Shown: positions 9,701 through 18,789 of the stretch, one piece after another
Layout: the number at the start of each line of letters is the position of its first letter
How positions within the stretch are numbered: the stretch's first letter is position 1
From: CALGLS01 sp045105695
Lineage (GTDB): Bacteria; Bacteroidota; Bacteroidia; Chitinophagales; Saprospiraceae
DNA: 64,000 bases
Assembly (NCBI GenBank): GCA_045105695.1
Contig: JBGCDT010000055.1
Coordinates: 31,407-95,406, forward strand
Direction of reading: 5' to 3'
The notes under the pieces: generated by a model
What the model was told of the DNA's origin: nothing
What the model saw: only the letters and a program-made list of their open reading frames with translations
Databases searched by the model: none
Program-made: the position numbers and the translations under genes

Positions 9701-12700
9701 GGTATGATAGTCAATAGTGTCGCAAAGGAAATGCGAACCTATTGGACTTTCTACGGTTTGTTCCAACGCAGCAGGTGGTGATATGACGGTAAATATTTTT
9801 GAATCCTCAAAGCAAGGAGTTGTAATAGGATTGTTATAAATGTCGCAGTTCCAGCCGTAGAAGACCTCTACAGGTTCTTCATTGCAGCTGCTATTTGTTG
9901 CCGTAAGACGTAGGTTTTCAATTTCGGCAGGATCCATTGTTCCTATTTGAAAGATGCCATTGATTTGTGGATAGCTACTACCAGTCACTCCGTTTGTCAA
10001 TTCAAAATCGTTTAGTAATCCGCTTGCTGAGAAAGGTCGAACCCAGACATTCTTAGCGGTACCACTATCAAAAGAAGCTACATTAGTTATCATGTTTTCT
10101 AAAGTGAAGTCCCACTCCGCCTGATCGTTGTAACTGGTGTAACTGAAAAACGTAGCATCCAATTCCAAGTCTGGATACAGGGTCCGAAGAGCAGCAGCTT
10201 TATAGAAAGAGGTGTCTATCGGATTTGGAAAAACTAAATTTGCCGCTGGTTCTATACGTGCATGAACAGTCATTGGAAATGACCCACTAGTTGAACAGTC
10301 TGCCAAAAATCGACTTTGCAAAAGAAAAGAAAACCCTTCGTCTAGGTCAGGGAGTTGGTATGGAAGTAAATCGTATTGATACGTAATGTTATTGTTAGAA
10401 AAACTAAGTGGCTCTTCAGTCCATAGAGAAATATCTTCTTGCAATTCTAAAAAAGTAAGCTTTGATTCTTCAATTGAAAAACCATCTGAAAGCTCAATTT
10501 GCCAGTTTGTTAGTTTTCCTAATGACCGATGCTCATAAGGAAAGAAGTTACCTTCCCCTAGCAAAAAAGAAAACAATGTACCTCCGACGAACTGACTTGT
10601 ATCACAATCCGGTATAGCATGTATACCCGAAGCGATATCGTATTTGTATCCAGAGAGCTGCATTGTTAATCGTTCACATCCACAACTAAATTCACCATCC
10701 AAAGAATCAATACCTATTTCATCCAACAAGTATACTTCAGGACTAACGATAAAATTAATAATAGGAGGAATAGAGCTTCCTGAAGTGGAGGCCAGATTGT
10801 GATTAATTTTGAACTGTTGTTGAAACAATATAGAATCACCGTCTTCATATTCAAAGCCAATCGGTAAATCGCAACTGGTGGTAGAAATCAATTCCGGGCT
10901 AATGTCAAATTGGAAATTAAAGGACTGATTATTCTCTAATGTATTTATAGTCAGTGGCATACTCAGTCCGCAATCATAATATTGCCCCGAGCTGTTATCG
11001 TATATAATAAGCTCCTGCTTAATTGGCAAAAGTCCATTTTCTAGAAACAGATCAAGACCAGAGGTACTAATATCTGAAGCTCCTATATTTACTAGAATTT
11101 GCCCTGCCGGAAAGGTATAGCCTGGCTCATCAATGTTTACTACACTGTTTACATTTAGCTGAACCGTATCTCCTGCCATAATTCTATCCCTTCTTACAAG
11201 ATCAAAATCTATGACTCCGTTTGCATCTGCGATTCGGTTGTCATCATTATCTGGAAGGCCGTAGTTTGTTCTAAAAATCGAAAAAGTATATTCTGCATAG
11301 CCTGGGATATACTCTTCACAAAGCGGCAATGCACATTCTACAGGGAAAGGTTGAGAAGCACAAGTGTTCAGATTGCAGATATCCGGACAGCCCTCAATTA
11401 TTTGTAAGGAACTATTTACAGAAACTCCGACAGCTACAGGAGCATCGGTTTCGCAAAGATCAAGACAACTTGTTATAACAGTGTCCTTACAAATCACTTC
11501 CTCACAAAGATCATCGCAGATAAGTTCTAGATCAAAACTCATAAAAATCGAATCGCTAGAAAAAGGAGGACTGTAGGTTGCACTGATGTATGTAATGGTA
11601 TCTGTAATATTTGTATCAATATTAATTGGCGTTTGACCATCCAAAATCAAATCGTTAGAGGGTAGCAAAGATAGTCCACAGGGAAATTCGAAATATATGG
11701 TAAGTAGCTCAGCGTCATTCAGCAGCTCTCCAGAAATGATACTGTATTCATAAGTCTTTTGACTGCCACCTGGTATTGGTACCGAGGGGGCTCCTAATAG
11801 TTCGCTATCAATCACTGGCCCCGTGTGTTCAAAATCACCCTCTCCTTCAATCTTAGGAATTGGAGGACAAGGGCCATAGTATTCATAGGAATATTTCCAA
11901 GGGGCATTTTTATTTGGATTGCATTCCAAGGCACAGGCATAAGTATTCCAACTCAATGTTATAGTTTGTCCTGCTTCTAAAGCAGGAATAAATAAGGAAG
12001 CAATTTCATAAACAGCATTCTCAATATTGCATGCTCCTTCATAAGGTATCAAAGAGTCGGGAATGACATTTTCAACACTAGAAATAAAACCACTCGAATC
12101 AATACTGAAAGAGGTTGGGTCAATCCCGGCATATACACTTAACTGCATTACTTGTACTTCGATATTTGTAGCTAAGTGATCGCTGGTATTAGTAATTGTT
12201 AGACTATTCTGAATAGGATCTCCAGTACAAAAACAATTTGGAATTTCACTCATATCAGGAGTGAATGTAAGTTCTGGTTCTAAGTAAGGAGTTTCGATAT
12301 TGACAAAGCCTTCTATCGGAGTCGTACTTTGGCAGGTAACAGTATTACAGCCCCATGTAGCACTAATGTTAGAAAGTGTACCGGATATCGGTTCTCCACA
12401 ACTGGTTATTAAAATTTCTTCAACTATAGTTATTGATTCGTCCAACTCAAAAAGTTCATCTCCGTCTCCGATAGTCGAAAAATCATCTCCATCAATTAAT
12501 ACGGATATAACATTTGCAAGTGTAGAGGTGTCCGTTCCTAAATTTGTACTAATTTCAATTCCACCCTGATGACTATCCTGAAAACTAAAAGATCGTAAAG
12601 CTCCTAGTCGAGTATTGGTAATGGTGAAAGTTCTATTAACTATATCGCCCTGCGAACCACTATGCACTAGGACTCCATTATTGGCCATTACTAGGAGTGG

Positions 12701-13150
12701 TGTTTCTATATTGTAAGGGGTAGTAATAAGACTGTTACTACCATTTTCATAATTTGTAATTATAGTGTTAGAAAATATCTGCATGTTATTGATAGCATCA
12801 ATCAGGCTACAATTTGCAGAAGCGAAAAGACTAATTGTTATTGATTGATTAGCTGCTAAGTCAATAATAGAAAAAACAGGGGTATTTAAATCTGTAAGAT
12901 CAGATTCGACCGCATTAGCTATACTACCAATGTTGTAGCTGACTCCTTGGGGGAATTGAATATTGAGTGAGATGTTCTCCGCCATTTCAGCGGAAGAGTT
13001 CGTAAGTGTTACTTCAAAAACAGCAGAGTCACAAACCACCAGGGCATCTTCATCTATTGGATTTTGGTAAGTAATAGCTAAGTTTTGAGCATAGCTTTCA
13101 AACTGAATTGAGCAGATGAAAATTAAAAAGAGTGCAATAATACGACCCAT
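6776..13150 (-). CDS. Giant secreted surface protein with T9SS type B sorting domain
   Basis: A 2124-residue protein with signal peptide MGRIIALFLIFICSIQFESYAQ-type (cleavage near residue 22). Most of it is built from beta-sandwich modules: long DUF11-like regions with recurring NTSD/TNxS phrases, then PKD/SprB-like repeats with the phrase WSPATGLSCTDC or close variants three times (about residues 1560-1950), and at the end a CHU_C domain (IPNAFTPNGDNENDILRVYG, then FNRWGEKVFE) as the T9SS type B sorting signal. It is therefore predicted to be secreted across the outer membrane and held at the surface or released. Role probably adhesion or gliding-related (inference). No PorP/SprF gene lies beside it. 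It is monocistronic, with 238 bp between its start and mutY. Confidence 0.9.
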   Translation of the reverse strand: MGRIIALFLIFICSIQFESYAQNLAITYQNPIDEDALVVCDSAVFEVTLTNSSAEMAENISLNIQFPQGVSYNIGSIANAVESDLTDLNTPVFSIIDLAANQSITISLFASANCSLIDAINNMQIFSNTIITNYENGSNSLITTPYNIETPLLVMANNGVLVHSGSQGDIVNRTFTITNTRLGALRSFSFQDSHQGGIEISTNLGTDTSTLANVISVLIDGDDFSTIGDGDELFELDESITIVEEILITSCGEPISGTLSNISATWGCNTVTCQSTTPIEGFVNIETPYLEPELTFTPDMSEIPNCFCTGDPIQNSLTITNTSDHLATNIEVQVMQLSVYAGIDPTSFSIDSSGFISSVENVIPDSLIPYEGACNIENAVYEIASLFIPALEAGQTITLSWNTYACALECNPNKNAPWKYSYEYYGPCPPIPKIEGEGDFEHTGPVIDSELLGAPSVPIPGGSQKTYEYSIISGELLNDAELLTIYFEFPCGLSLLPSNDLILDGQTPINIDTNITDTITYISATYSPPFSSDSIFMSFDLELICDDLCEEVICKDTVITSCLDLCETDAPVAVGVSVNSSLQIIEGCPDICNLNTCASQPFPVECALPLCEEYIPGYAEYTFSIFRTNYGLPDNDDNRIADANGVIDFDLVRRDRIMAGDTVQLNVNSVVNIDEPGYTFPAGQILVNIGASDISTSGLDLFLENGLLPIKQELIIYDNSSGQYYDCGLSMPLTINTLENNQSFNFQFDISPELISTTSCDLPIGFEYEDGDSILFQQQFKINHNLASTSGSSIPPIINFIVSPEVYLLDEIGIDSLDGEFSCGCERLTMQLSGYKYDIASGIHAIPDCDTSQFVGGTLFSFLLGEGNFFPYEHRSLGKLTNWQIELSDGFSIEESKLTFLELQEDISLWTEEPLSFSNNNITYQYDLLPYQLPDLDEGFSFLLQSRFLADCSTSGSFPMTVHARIEPAANLVFPNPIDTSFYKAAALRTLYPDLELDATFFSYTSYNDQAEWDFTLENMITNVASFDSGTAKNVWVRPFSASGLLNDFELTNGVTGSSYPQINGIFQIGTMDPAEIENLRLTATNSSCNEEPVEVFYGWNCDIYNNPITTPCFEDSKIFTVISPPAALEQTVESPIGSHFLCDTIDYHTITIFNANLGTAYQPTVEVQLPPGVFVLPGSSEISYPSNNAFTVIGDPIDTGTGTMLWNIALTQDSIGQNGLPGFISNPSHSFQIRFQLFTNCDFIAGSYPIFFADAEQVCGIPTNSLAEAGEPITLSGLPPPYNSSISAVSGTPTVNCEDSTSVSVNLIADANTINGDSIFITLPAGISYVPNSFSGNTNAVNQEPLLAMINNLQVLKWPLIPNIVAGDAIAFDIEIMGLSDLECGPRIMLLQTVGPASALCTADNSTCNILVETGSSILQLNIDRASFDLSDFKVTVTPSGTDETIDYSIFINNIGNDSEPPLIVDFYIDSDNSGDWSVGDFLVYSDISNNTITTDNSLILNGTFIMDSGQACDLIAVIDESKHCTCAGDEQPLTTTVNYLVPEETVLCSGESQNIGIPENPMATYQWSPSTGLSCTDCATTSIDLINSSNNTNTLTYTLTEDDGQDCVIAYKFTVVVQPTLEITADATQICLGDSLLLQTTNANFYLWDGPDILNPALAEQWISPTENAVYSVQLTDALGCNSTDSIMIQVADAPIAFAGNDTLFCESSTVQLEALYNAEYTYQWSPANLLSDSEVFNPTMNNNTPTTFTLTVTNPEGCQNTDQIDIDFGAAPTLNGPANATVCNGDSTLLSYGGALNYSWSPATGLSCTDCSETFASPTVSTTYFLTGSDAIGCSSTASIEVNVLGSEATSEVTGFCDGESVMIFGQNISTPGIYCDTMVSQFTGCDSIHCITVEENLSINTEDELIICEGESVTIDGVIYESAGTYCKTAQTVNGCDSMHCVTLEIRSNPVITILPEVTILLGDTVALGPFPSEYNYSWTPSEGLSCDDCFDPLATPLEDTEYIAVVTDSLGCNNEFTIQTRTEIPICLPPHIFIPNAFTPNGDNENDILRVYGNSMERLHLMVFNRWGEKVFETFDIDGFWDGTYNGKQLAPDVFGYYLEVDCVGGESFSDKGNITLLR

Positions 13151-13388
13151 AGCTTTATTGTTTTCCGTTGATATCCGTCGTGGTAAGAGATTAAAGCTAA
13201 CTAATTTATAGGTGTTTTAATAGTGATAACGTTAAATTCTATTGAAGAACAGGTATTGGTTTATACCAAAATTGATCTCTTGGTTTTTACTGAACATTAT
13301 GTCCTGCAAATGATTTCATTCTAGTACATTGTGAATTAGAGGAAATCTTAAAGACATATTTATACTCACTACAGAATACAACACAACC

Positions 13389-14465
13389 TTGAAACAATCA
13401 TTTTTCACTAAAGCTTTGCTAAAATGGAATATGCAGCAAAGTCGCCCGATGCCTTGGAAAGGAGAGAAAAATCCATATCTGATATGGTTATCCGAAATTA
13501 TTCTACAGCAAACTAGAGTAGAACAAGGGCTGCCATACTTCGAAAAATTTAAAGCAGTTTATCCTACCGTTCATGATTTGGCGCGTGCTCCTGAAGATGA
13601 AGTAATGAAATTATGGGAGGGGCTTGGGTACTATTCACGAGCTAGAAATTTACATAGTACTGCGAAGTACATCAGTGGAGATTTGAAAGGAGTATTTCCC
13701 AAAGAGTACAAAAATATTTTGGCGCTAAAGGGTGTAGGACCATATACAGCCGCGGCCATCGCATCCTTTGCCTATGGACTTCCTCATGCTGTTGTCGATG
13801 GAAACGTGTACAGAGTACTATCGCGTTTTTATAATATAGATGATCCAATTGACACGACCATTGGAAAAGCTAAGTTTGTAAAACTGGCAGATGAATTATT
13901 AGACAAAACGAAACCGGGTGTTTACAATCAAGCGATTATGGATTTCGGAGCTACTGTTTGTGTTCCTAAAAATCCAATTTGCGACTCCTGTCCTTTGCAG
14001 GTGAAGTGCAAAGCCTATGAAAAAAACAAGGTGGATAAACTTCCGGTCAAGTCGAAGAAGCTGATTCGAAAGAAACGTTTTTTTAACTATCTCGTAGTGA
14101 AAGATGAAGGGAATCAAACGTTGATTCGGAAACGAGTAGAAAAGGGAATATGGCAGAACCTTTATGACTTTCCGTTGATAGAATCGACGAAGCAAATTGA
14201 GTTGGCAGATTTGAAGAAACAAAGTGATTGGAAAGATTGGATTGGGAAAAACAAGCTAATAATATTGCCGAGTAAACCCTTCAGACAGTTATTGACTCAT
14301 CAAGAAATCATTGCTGTTTTTTGGGAAGTAAAGATTAACGATATTGAAGATTTACCAATGTTTGATCGGTTTGCTTCTGTGGATTGGACTGCTTTGGCGA
14401 ATTTTGGATTTCCAAAGATTATCGATACCTATATCAAGGATAATTCTTTATATTTAAGATTATAG
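13389..14465 (+). CDS. mutY: A/G-specific adenine glycosylase MutY
   Basis: MutY removes adenine mispaired with 8-oxoguanine. The 358-residue protein has the HhH-GPD fold: catalytic Glu36 in LSEIILQQTRV, the helix-hairpin-helix LKGVGPYTAAAIASFA (about 113-128), catalytic Asp137 in VVDGNVYRVLSR and the [4Fe-4S] ligands C191, C198, C201 and C207 in the CX6CX2CX5C pattern. The C-terminal part (about 225-350) corresponds to the NUDIX-like 8-oxoG-recognition domain. The start is a TTG at 13389, since the next ATG (M15) would remove the helix before the PMPWK segment. It opens the mutY-ssb-gldE-gldD cluster that is conserved across Bacteroidota. Confidence 0.96.
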   Translation: MKQSFFTKALLKWNMQQSRPMPWKGEKNPYLIWLSEIILQQTRVEQGLPYFEKFKAVYPTVHDLARAPEDEVMKLWEGLGYYSRARNLHSTAKYISGDLKGVFPKEYKNILALKGVGPYTAAAIASFAYGLPHAVVDGNVYRVLSRFYNIDDPIDTTIGKAKFVKLADELLDKTKPGVYNQAIMDFGATVCVPKNPICDSCPLQVKCKAYEKNKVDKLPVKSKKLIRKKRFFNYLVVKDEGNQTLIRKRVEKGIWQNLYDFPLIESTKQIELADLKKQSDWKDWIGKNKLIILPSKPFRQLLTHQEIIAVFWEVKINDIEDLPMFDRFASVDWTALANFGFPKIIDTYIKDNSLYLRL

Positions 14466-14569
14466 ATAACTTCTTATAGTTGAACTGGGTTATCTGATCT
14501 TTTTTATCGAATTTTGCAAATGTTTTTAAACCACGTTTGACAATCAAATCATCCTCTAAATTAATTGCA

Positions 14570-15040
14570 ATGGTTAATAAAGTAACTTTAATTGGAAACC
14601 TCGGAAGAGATCCTGAAATCAGAAGATTAGAATCAGGATCCGCTGTTGGTAAGTTTTCTTTGGCAACAAATGAAAGCTACAAAGATAAAAATGGTGAATG
14701 GCAGACTCAGACGGAATGGCATGATATCGTCGTTTGGCGAAATCTGGCAGAGCGTGCTGAGCGAGACCTGAAGAAAGGAAAATTGATATACGTCGAGGGA
14801 AAGCTAACGCATAGGAAGTGGCAAGACAAAGAAGGTAACGATCGCTATAACACAGAAGTGGTTGCGAATAGCTGGAGATTGTTAGAAAAGAGAGAAGGGT
14901 CGGGCAATTTCAATAATAGTAATTTCCCAACTCAGGAACCTGCTGCAATGAGTAGCACCCCTGCTACCTCTTCTGAAAGTTCAGCATCAGCAGATACGAC
15001 GACTGCAACTGAAGAAGACAAAGACGACTTACCATTCTAA
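14570..15040 (+). CDS. ssb: Single-stranded DNA-binding protein
   Basis: A 156-residue SSB with an N-terminal OB fold (MVNKVTLIGNLGRDPEIR through about residue 110), a disordered Ser/Thr/Ala-rich linker and the acidic tail DKDDLPF that recruits partner proteins. The ATG at 14570 is chosen because SSB proteins begin directly with the MVNKVTLIGN strand; an upstream in-frame TTG would add eleven unrelated residues. It lies 104 bp after mutY and is followed by a strong hairpin before gldE. Confidence 0.96.
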   Translation: MVNKVTLIGNLGRDPEIRRLESGSAVGKFSLATNESYKDKNGEWQTQTEWHDIVVWRNLAERAERDLKKGKLIYVEGKLTHRKWQDKEGNDRYNTEVVANSWRLLEKREGSGNFNNSNFPTQEPAAMSSTPATSSESSASADTTTATEEDKDDLPF

Positions 15041-15056
15041 ATAAGAAAACTCAAAC

Positions 15057-15097
15057 GAGCTGATCAGATTTTTTAAAACCTGATCAGCTCTATTTTA
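15057..15097 (+). terminator. Terminator-like hairpin between ssb and gldE
   Basis: GAGCTGATCAG (15057-15067) pairs perfectly with CTGATCAGCTC (15080-15090), 11 bp, followed by TATTTTATC. It lies inside a conserved gene cluster and should terminate or attenuate transcription after ssb. Confidence 0.75.
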
Positions 15098-15114
15098 TCA
15101 TCTAAACCATCCTC

Positions 15115-16548
15115 TTGGAAAGCGATCCTGATAGTTTATTCACCTTATTATCTTTTTTCGTTACTCCGCTTCTGTCCGTTTCTCCTGCGGGCATTTACTT
15201 CGCTTTATTTTTGATTATTCTTTTATTGGGGTGTTCTGCGTTGATCTCTAGCTCAGAGGTTGCATTCTTTTCTTTGAACGTAAACGATGTAAAAAAACTG
15301 GAGCAGGATAATTCAGTTATATCTAACAGAATTTTGACTTTACGAGAACAGCCTCGGAAGTTGTTGGCAACAATTCTTATCAGTAATAATTTTATAAATA
15401 TTGGAATCATTATTCTTTCAGAGTTTGTTTTGGGAGAAATTTTGAGTGATGCCATAAGACTTGAATGGGCTCGAAAGGTTCTATCTGTGCTGAGTTTACC
15501 CGCTTATTTTAGTGCAGAGATAATTGCGTTTTGGATTCATGTATTGTTAGCTATTGTGGCGGTCACTTTTTTGCTAGTTCTATTTGGTGAAGTTGCTCCA
15601 AAGGTTTACGCCAAATTGAATAAACTGAAACTGGCTCGTATGATGTCCAGAGTACTTACATTATTGATGAGCTTTTTCACTCCTTTGAGTACACCTTTGG
15701 TTCGAGGGACTAATTTTATTGAGCGAAGGCTGGACAATAACAATGGAAGTAGTACCATTACTAGTCGCGAAGAGATAGATCAAGCTATTGAGTTAGCTGT
15801 AAAAGAAGATGAGACGAATACCGAGCAAGAAATAGATATACTGAAGAGTATTGTGAAATTTGGGGATGTATCCGTTAAGCAGATTATGTGTTCAAGAGTA
15901 GATGTAGTAGCAATTGATTTTCGAATGGGATTTCATGAGGTGATTCAACTGGCTCGGAAGTCAGGCTTCTCAAGGATTCCTGTATACGATGAAGACTTCG
16001 ATAATATCATGGGTTTACTTTACGTAAAAGACTTGTTAGGTCATTTAGAAGAAGCTAATGATTTTGAATGGCAGCCACTAATTCGTACTAATGTAATGTA
16101 TGTCCCTGAAGCTAAAAAAATTAATGACTTACTTCGGGAGTTTCAATTGGAACGATTGCATATGGGGATTGTAGTTGATGAATATGGAGGAAGCTCAGGT
16201 TTAGTCACGCTAGAAGATATTATGGAAGAGGTCATTGGAGAAATTAAAGATGAATTTGATGACGACTCTGAGTTAGAATACGAAAAATTGGATGACCACA
16301 ACTACATCTTTGAGGGGAAAACTTTATTAAATGATGTTTGTAGGATTATCGGTGTTGATACGGAAACTTTTGATGAGGTAAAAGGGGACGCTGACTCTGT
16401 TGCAGGGTTATTGTTAGAAATAGTTGGACAGATTCCAAAAGCAAATGCGCGAGTAGAGTATAATGATTTTAATTTTAAAATCGTTTCAGTAAACCGACGA
16501 AGAATCGAACGAATACATATTAGCTTACCAGAAACGAACAATGAATAA
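15115..16548 (+). CDS. gldE: Gliding-associated CNNM/CBS membrane protein GldE
   Basis: A 477-residue protein with a CNNM (DUF21) transmembrane domain of about four segments (residues 20-215, including LISSSEVAFFSLN and LFGEVAPKVYA), a pair of CBS domains (about 225-345, with SGFSRIPVYDEDFDNIMGLL) and a C-terminal CorC_HlyC transporter-associated domain (about 360-445). This order is that of magnesium/cobalt-efflux-like CNNM proteins. Placement directly before gldD, with an 8-bp overlap, identifies it as GldE. Start is the TTG at 15115. GldE is needed for or assists gliding and T9SS in flavobacteria; its exact activity is unsettled. Confidence 0.93.
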   Translation: MESDPDSLFTLLSFFVTPLLSVSPAGIYFALFLIILLLGCSALISSSEVAFFSLNVNDVKKLEQDNSVISNRILTLREQPRKLLATILISNNFINIGIIILSEFVLGEILSDAIRLEWARKVLSVLSLPAYFSAEIIAFWIHVLLAIVAVTFLLVLFGEVAPKVYAKLNKLKLARMMSRVLTLLMSFFTPLSTPLVRGTNFIERRLDNNNGSSTITSREEIDQAIELAVKEDETNTEQEIDILKSIVKFGDVSVKQIMCSRVDVVAIDFRMGFHEVIQLARKSGFSRIPVYDEDFDNIMGLLYVKDLLGHLEEANDFEWQPLIRTNVMYVPEAKKINDLLREFQLERLHMGIVVDEYGGSSGLVTLEDIMEEVIGEIKDEFDDDSELEYEKLDDHNYIFEGKTLLNDVCRIIGVDTETFDEVKGDADSVAGLLLEIVGQIPKANARVEYNDFNFKIVSVNRRRIERIHISLPETNNE

Positions 16549-17146
16549 AATTAAACCCTCGAATATTTTTGCCTTGCTTATTATTTGCCTACTATTTCAG
16601 GCCTGTGAAGAAACAGTTTATGTACCTAAGCCAAGAGGATATCCTAGGATAGTCTATCCAACTAAAGCTTACCAAAAATTTTCAGAAGATTATTGTGCTT
16701 TCACCTTTGAGTACCCTGCCTATGCTACTGTGGAACAGGATACAAGTTATTTCGATGGTCAGGCTAAAGATGATTGCTGGTTTGACATTAATATAGATCA
16801 TTTCGCTGCTAAAGTGTATTGTAGTTACGTGTCAATTGGTAAGAATAATTCATTTGATAAATTACAAGACGATGCTTTTACAATGGCTAATGAGCACATT
16901 GTAAAGGCAAATTATATTGATGAAATTCCTTTGAATACTAAGAACGGAGTTAAGGGAATGGCCTTTGATTTGGAAGGCCCAGTTGCGTCTCCTTTTATGT
17001 TTTACTTAACGGATGAAGAAGATCATTTCCTAAGGGGATCATTATACTTTAACACTAAGGCAGACCCTGATTCATTGGCGCCAGTTATCAAATTTGTAAA
17101 AGAAGATTTGAGTCATATGATTTCTACCTTTAAATGGAATGAGTAG
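16541..17146 (+). CDS. gldD: Gliding motility lipoprotein GldD
   Basis: A 201-residue lipoprotein: signal segment followed by the lipobox LLFQAC (Cys at about residue 22) and the characteristic YVPKPRGYPRIVYP segment near the mature N-terminus. GldD is an essential gliding and T9SS component in Flavobacterium, of unknown biochemical role. Its ATG overlaps the end of gldE by eight bases, which indicates coupled translation. A strong bidirectional terminator separates it from recA, which is transcribed towards it. Confidence 0.94.
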   Translation: MNKIKPSNIFALLIICLLFQACEETVYVPKPRGYPRIVYPTKAYQKFSEDYCAFTFEYPAYATVEQDTSYFDGQAKDDCWFDINIDHFAAKVYCSYVSIGKNNSFDKLQDDAFTMANEHIVKANYIDEIPLNTKNGVKGMAFDLEGPVASPFMFYLTDEEDHFLRGSLYFNTKADPDSLAPVIKFVKEDLSHMISTFKWNE

Positions 17147-17211
17147 TCATTGACATATCTACCTTATTGATTGAAGATTTTGAAACAGGAAGTTGCCTAT
17201 ACTGAAAAAAG

Positions 17212-17243
17212 AAAAAAGCCACCCGCGAGCGAGTGGCTTTTTT
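17212..17243. terminator. Bidirectional terminator between gldD and recA
   Basis: AAAAAAGCCAC (17212-17222) pairs perfectly with GTGGCTTTTTT (17233-17243), with a further GC-rich loop. A-run and T-run on the two sides suit both converging genes. Confidence 0.93.
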
Positions 17244-17269
17244 ATCATTAAAAGGCGTGTTAAAACAAT

Positions 17270-18358
17270 TTATTTTTTAGCTTTCTTCGCTGTTTTTTCA
17301 TCAGCTACAGCTTCTCCTGCAGCGGATACTTCTGGTTCTTCTTCTTCAACAGCTGTTCCAGCGACAGCTAACTTGATGCGTTCTTCGATTTCGTTAGCTA
17401 CTTCTGGGTTGTCTGCTAGGAACAACTTAGCAGCTTCTCGACCCTGAGCGATTTTAGAATCACTGTAGCTATACCAAGAACCACTCTTTTCGATGATGTC
17501 ATAATCAACTCCCATGTCAACTATTTCTCCTGTTTTGGAAATACCCTCCCCGTACATAATATCAAAAAGTGCGATTCGGAATGGTGGAGCTAATTTGTTC
17601 TTTACTACCTTCACCTTAACGTGATTTCCAACGACATTCCCTTCTTTGTCTTTTATTGCAGAACCACTCTTACGAATATCCAAACGAACAGAAGCGTAGA
17701 ATTTCAGCGCGTTACCACCTGTGGTTGTTTCTGGGTTACCGAACATTACTCCAATCTTCTCACGGAGCTGGTTAATGAATACACAGCAGCAGCCCGTCTG
17801 ACCAATGATACCAGTGAGTTTACGCATAGCTTGAGACATCAAACGTGCTTGGAGTCCCATCTTAGAATCTCCCATTTCTCCTTCGATTTCACTTCTTGGT
17901 ACCAGTGCAGCAACAGAATCAATTACAATCATATCTATTGCGCCAGAACGAATTAAGTTCTCTGCAATCTCCAGAGCTTGCTCACCATTGTCAGGTTGAG
18001 AGATCAGAAGGTTAGCTGTATCTACTCCAAGTGATTCAGCATAAAATCTATCGAATGCATGTTCTGCGTCAATGAAGGCAGCAATACCACCCTGCTTTTG
18101 ACATTCTGCAATTGCATGAATTGCTAAAGTTGTTTTACCAGAAGACTCTGGTCCATATATTTCAACAACTCTTCCTTTAGGAAAACCCTGAATGCCTAAG
18201 GCAATGTCAAGACTGAGTGAACCGGAAGAGATAGTTTCTGCTTCGACGACTTGTTTGTCACCTAGTTTCATTACGATGCCTTTCCCGTAGGATTTTTCTA
18301 AGCGATCGAGTGTCATTTTGAGTACTTTTTGTTTTTCCTCTTTTCTATCCTTTGCCAT
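17270..18358 (-). CDS. recA: Recombinase RecA
   Basis: A 362-residue RecA, central to homologous recombination and the SOS response. Visible landmarks are the Walker A motif GPESSGKTT, the Walker B region MIVIDSVAALVP, the L2 region FGNPETTTGGNALKFYASVR and INQLREKIG. Length is normal with an Ala/Glu/Lys-rich acidic then basic tail (about 335-362). A good TTTG / TATATTTG promoter lies at 18440-18470. No LexA-type operator could be recognised. It converges with gldD. Confidence 0.98.
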   Translation of the reverse strand: MAKDRKEEKQKVLKMTLDRLEKSYGKGIVMKLGDKQVVEAETISSGSLSLDIALGIQGFPKGRVVEIYGPESSGKTTLAIHAIAECQKQGGIAAFIDAEHAFDRFYAESLGVDTANLLISQPDNGEQALEIAENLIRSGAIDMIVIDSVAALVPRSEIEGEMGDSKMGLQARLMSQAMRKLTGIIGQTGCCCVFINQLREKIGVMFGNPETTTGGNALKFYASVRLDIRKSGSAIKDKEGNVVGNHVKVKVVKNKLAPPFRIALFDIMYGEGISKTGEIVDMGVDYDIIEKSGSWYSYSDSKIAQGREAAKLFLADNPEVANEIEERIKLAVAGTAVEEEEPEVSAAGEAVADEKTAKKAKK

Positions 18359-18439
18359 AATGTTTAAGTTTAGCGGTTGTTAGATAATGTGAATAATGTG
18401 GCGTCTGTTAAATAAAACAACTTTTTTATTTTGATGACA

Positions 18440-18470
18440 CAAATATAAACGATTTGTTTTTTAAAACAAA
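18440..18470 (-). promoter_or_regulatory. recA: recA promoter
   Basis: Read on the minus strand, TTTG (18467-18470) and TATATTTG (18440-18447) match the Bacteroidota -33 and -7 boxes with a 19-base spacer. Transcription would give a leader of roughly 75 bases. The remaining gap 18471-18722 is very AT-rich, with small inverted repeats such as ATTTGTTTT/AAAACAAAT, and no gene. Confidence 0.78.
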
Positions 18471-18722
18471 TTATTTGTTCTTATTTTTTAATTTATTTTA
18501 AATTTTATGCGAATTTTAAATAACTAATATGGTTATTTTTTTGATTTGACTACTTACTGTACAGACATTTTTAGAATTATATGCTACAAGAGAATTTTTT
18601 TTGTTGGATAATTATTTTAGATGTCCATATACTGTTTGGTGAAGATACAAACACATAATCAGAGCAAAAGGCTAGGGAGAAAAATTAATTTCTAAAAGAA
18701 CATGTGCTCCTAAACTAAATAA

Positions 18723-18759
18723 AAAAGCCATTTGCAGTGAAAAACTACAAATGGCTTTT
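18723..18759 (-). terminator. Terminator of the TPR gene
   Basis: AAAAGCCATTTG (18723-18734) pairs perfectly with CAAATGGCTTTT (18748-18759); 12-bp stem, located about 30 bases after the stop of the minus-strand TPR gene. Confidence 0.88.
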
Positions 18760-18789
18760 ATGTTCAAAAAGAACTATTTACTGAGAATG

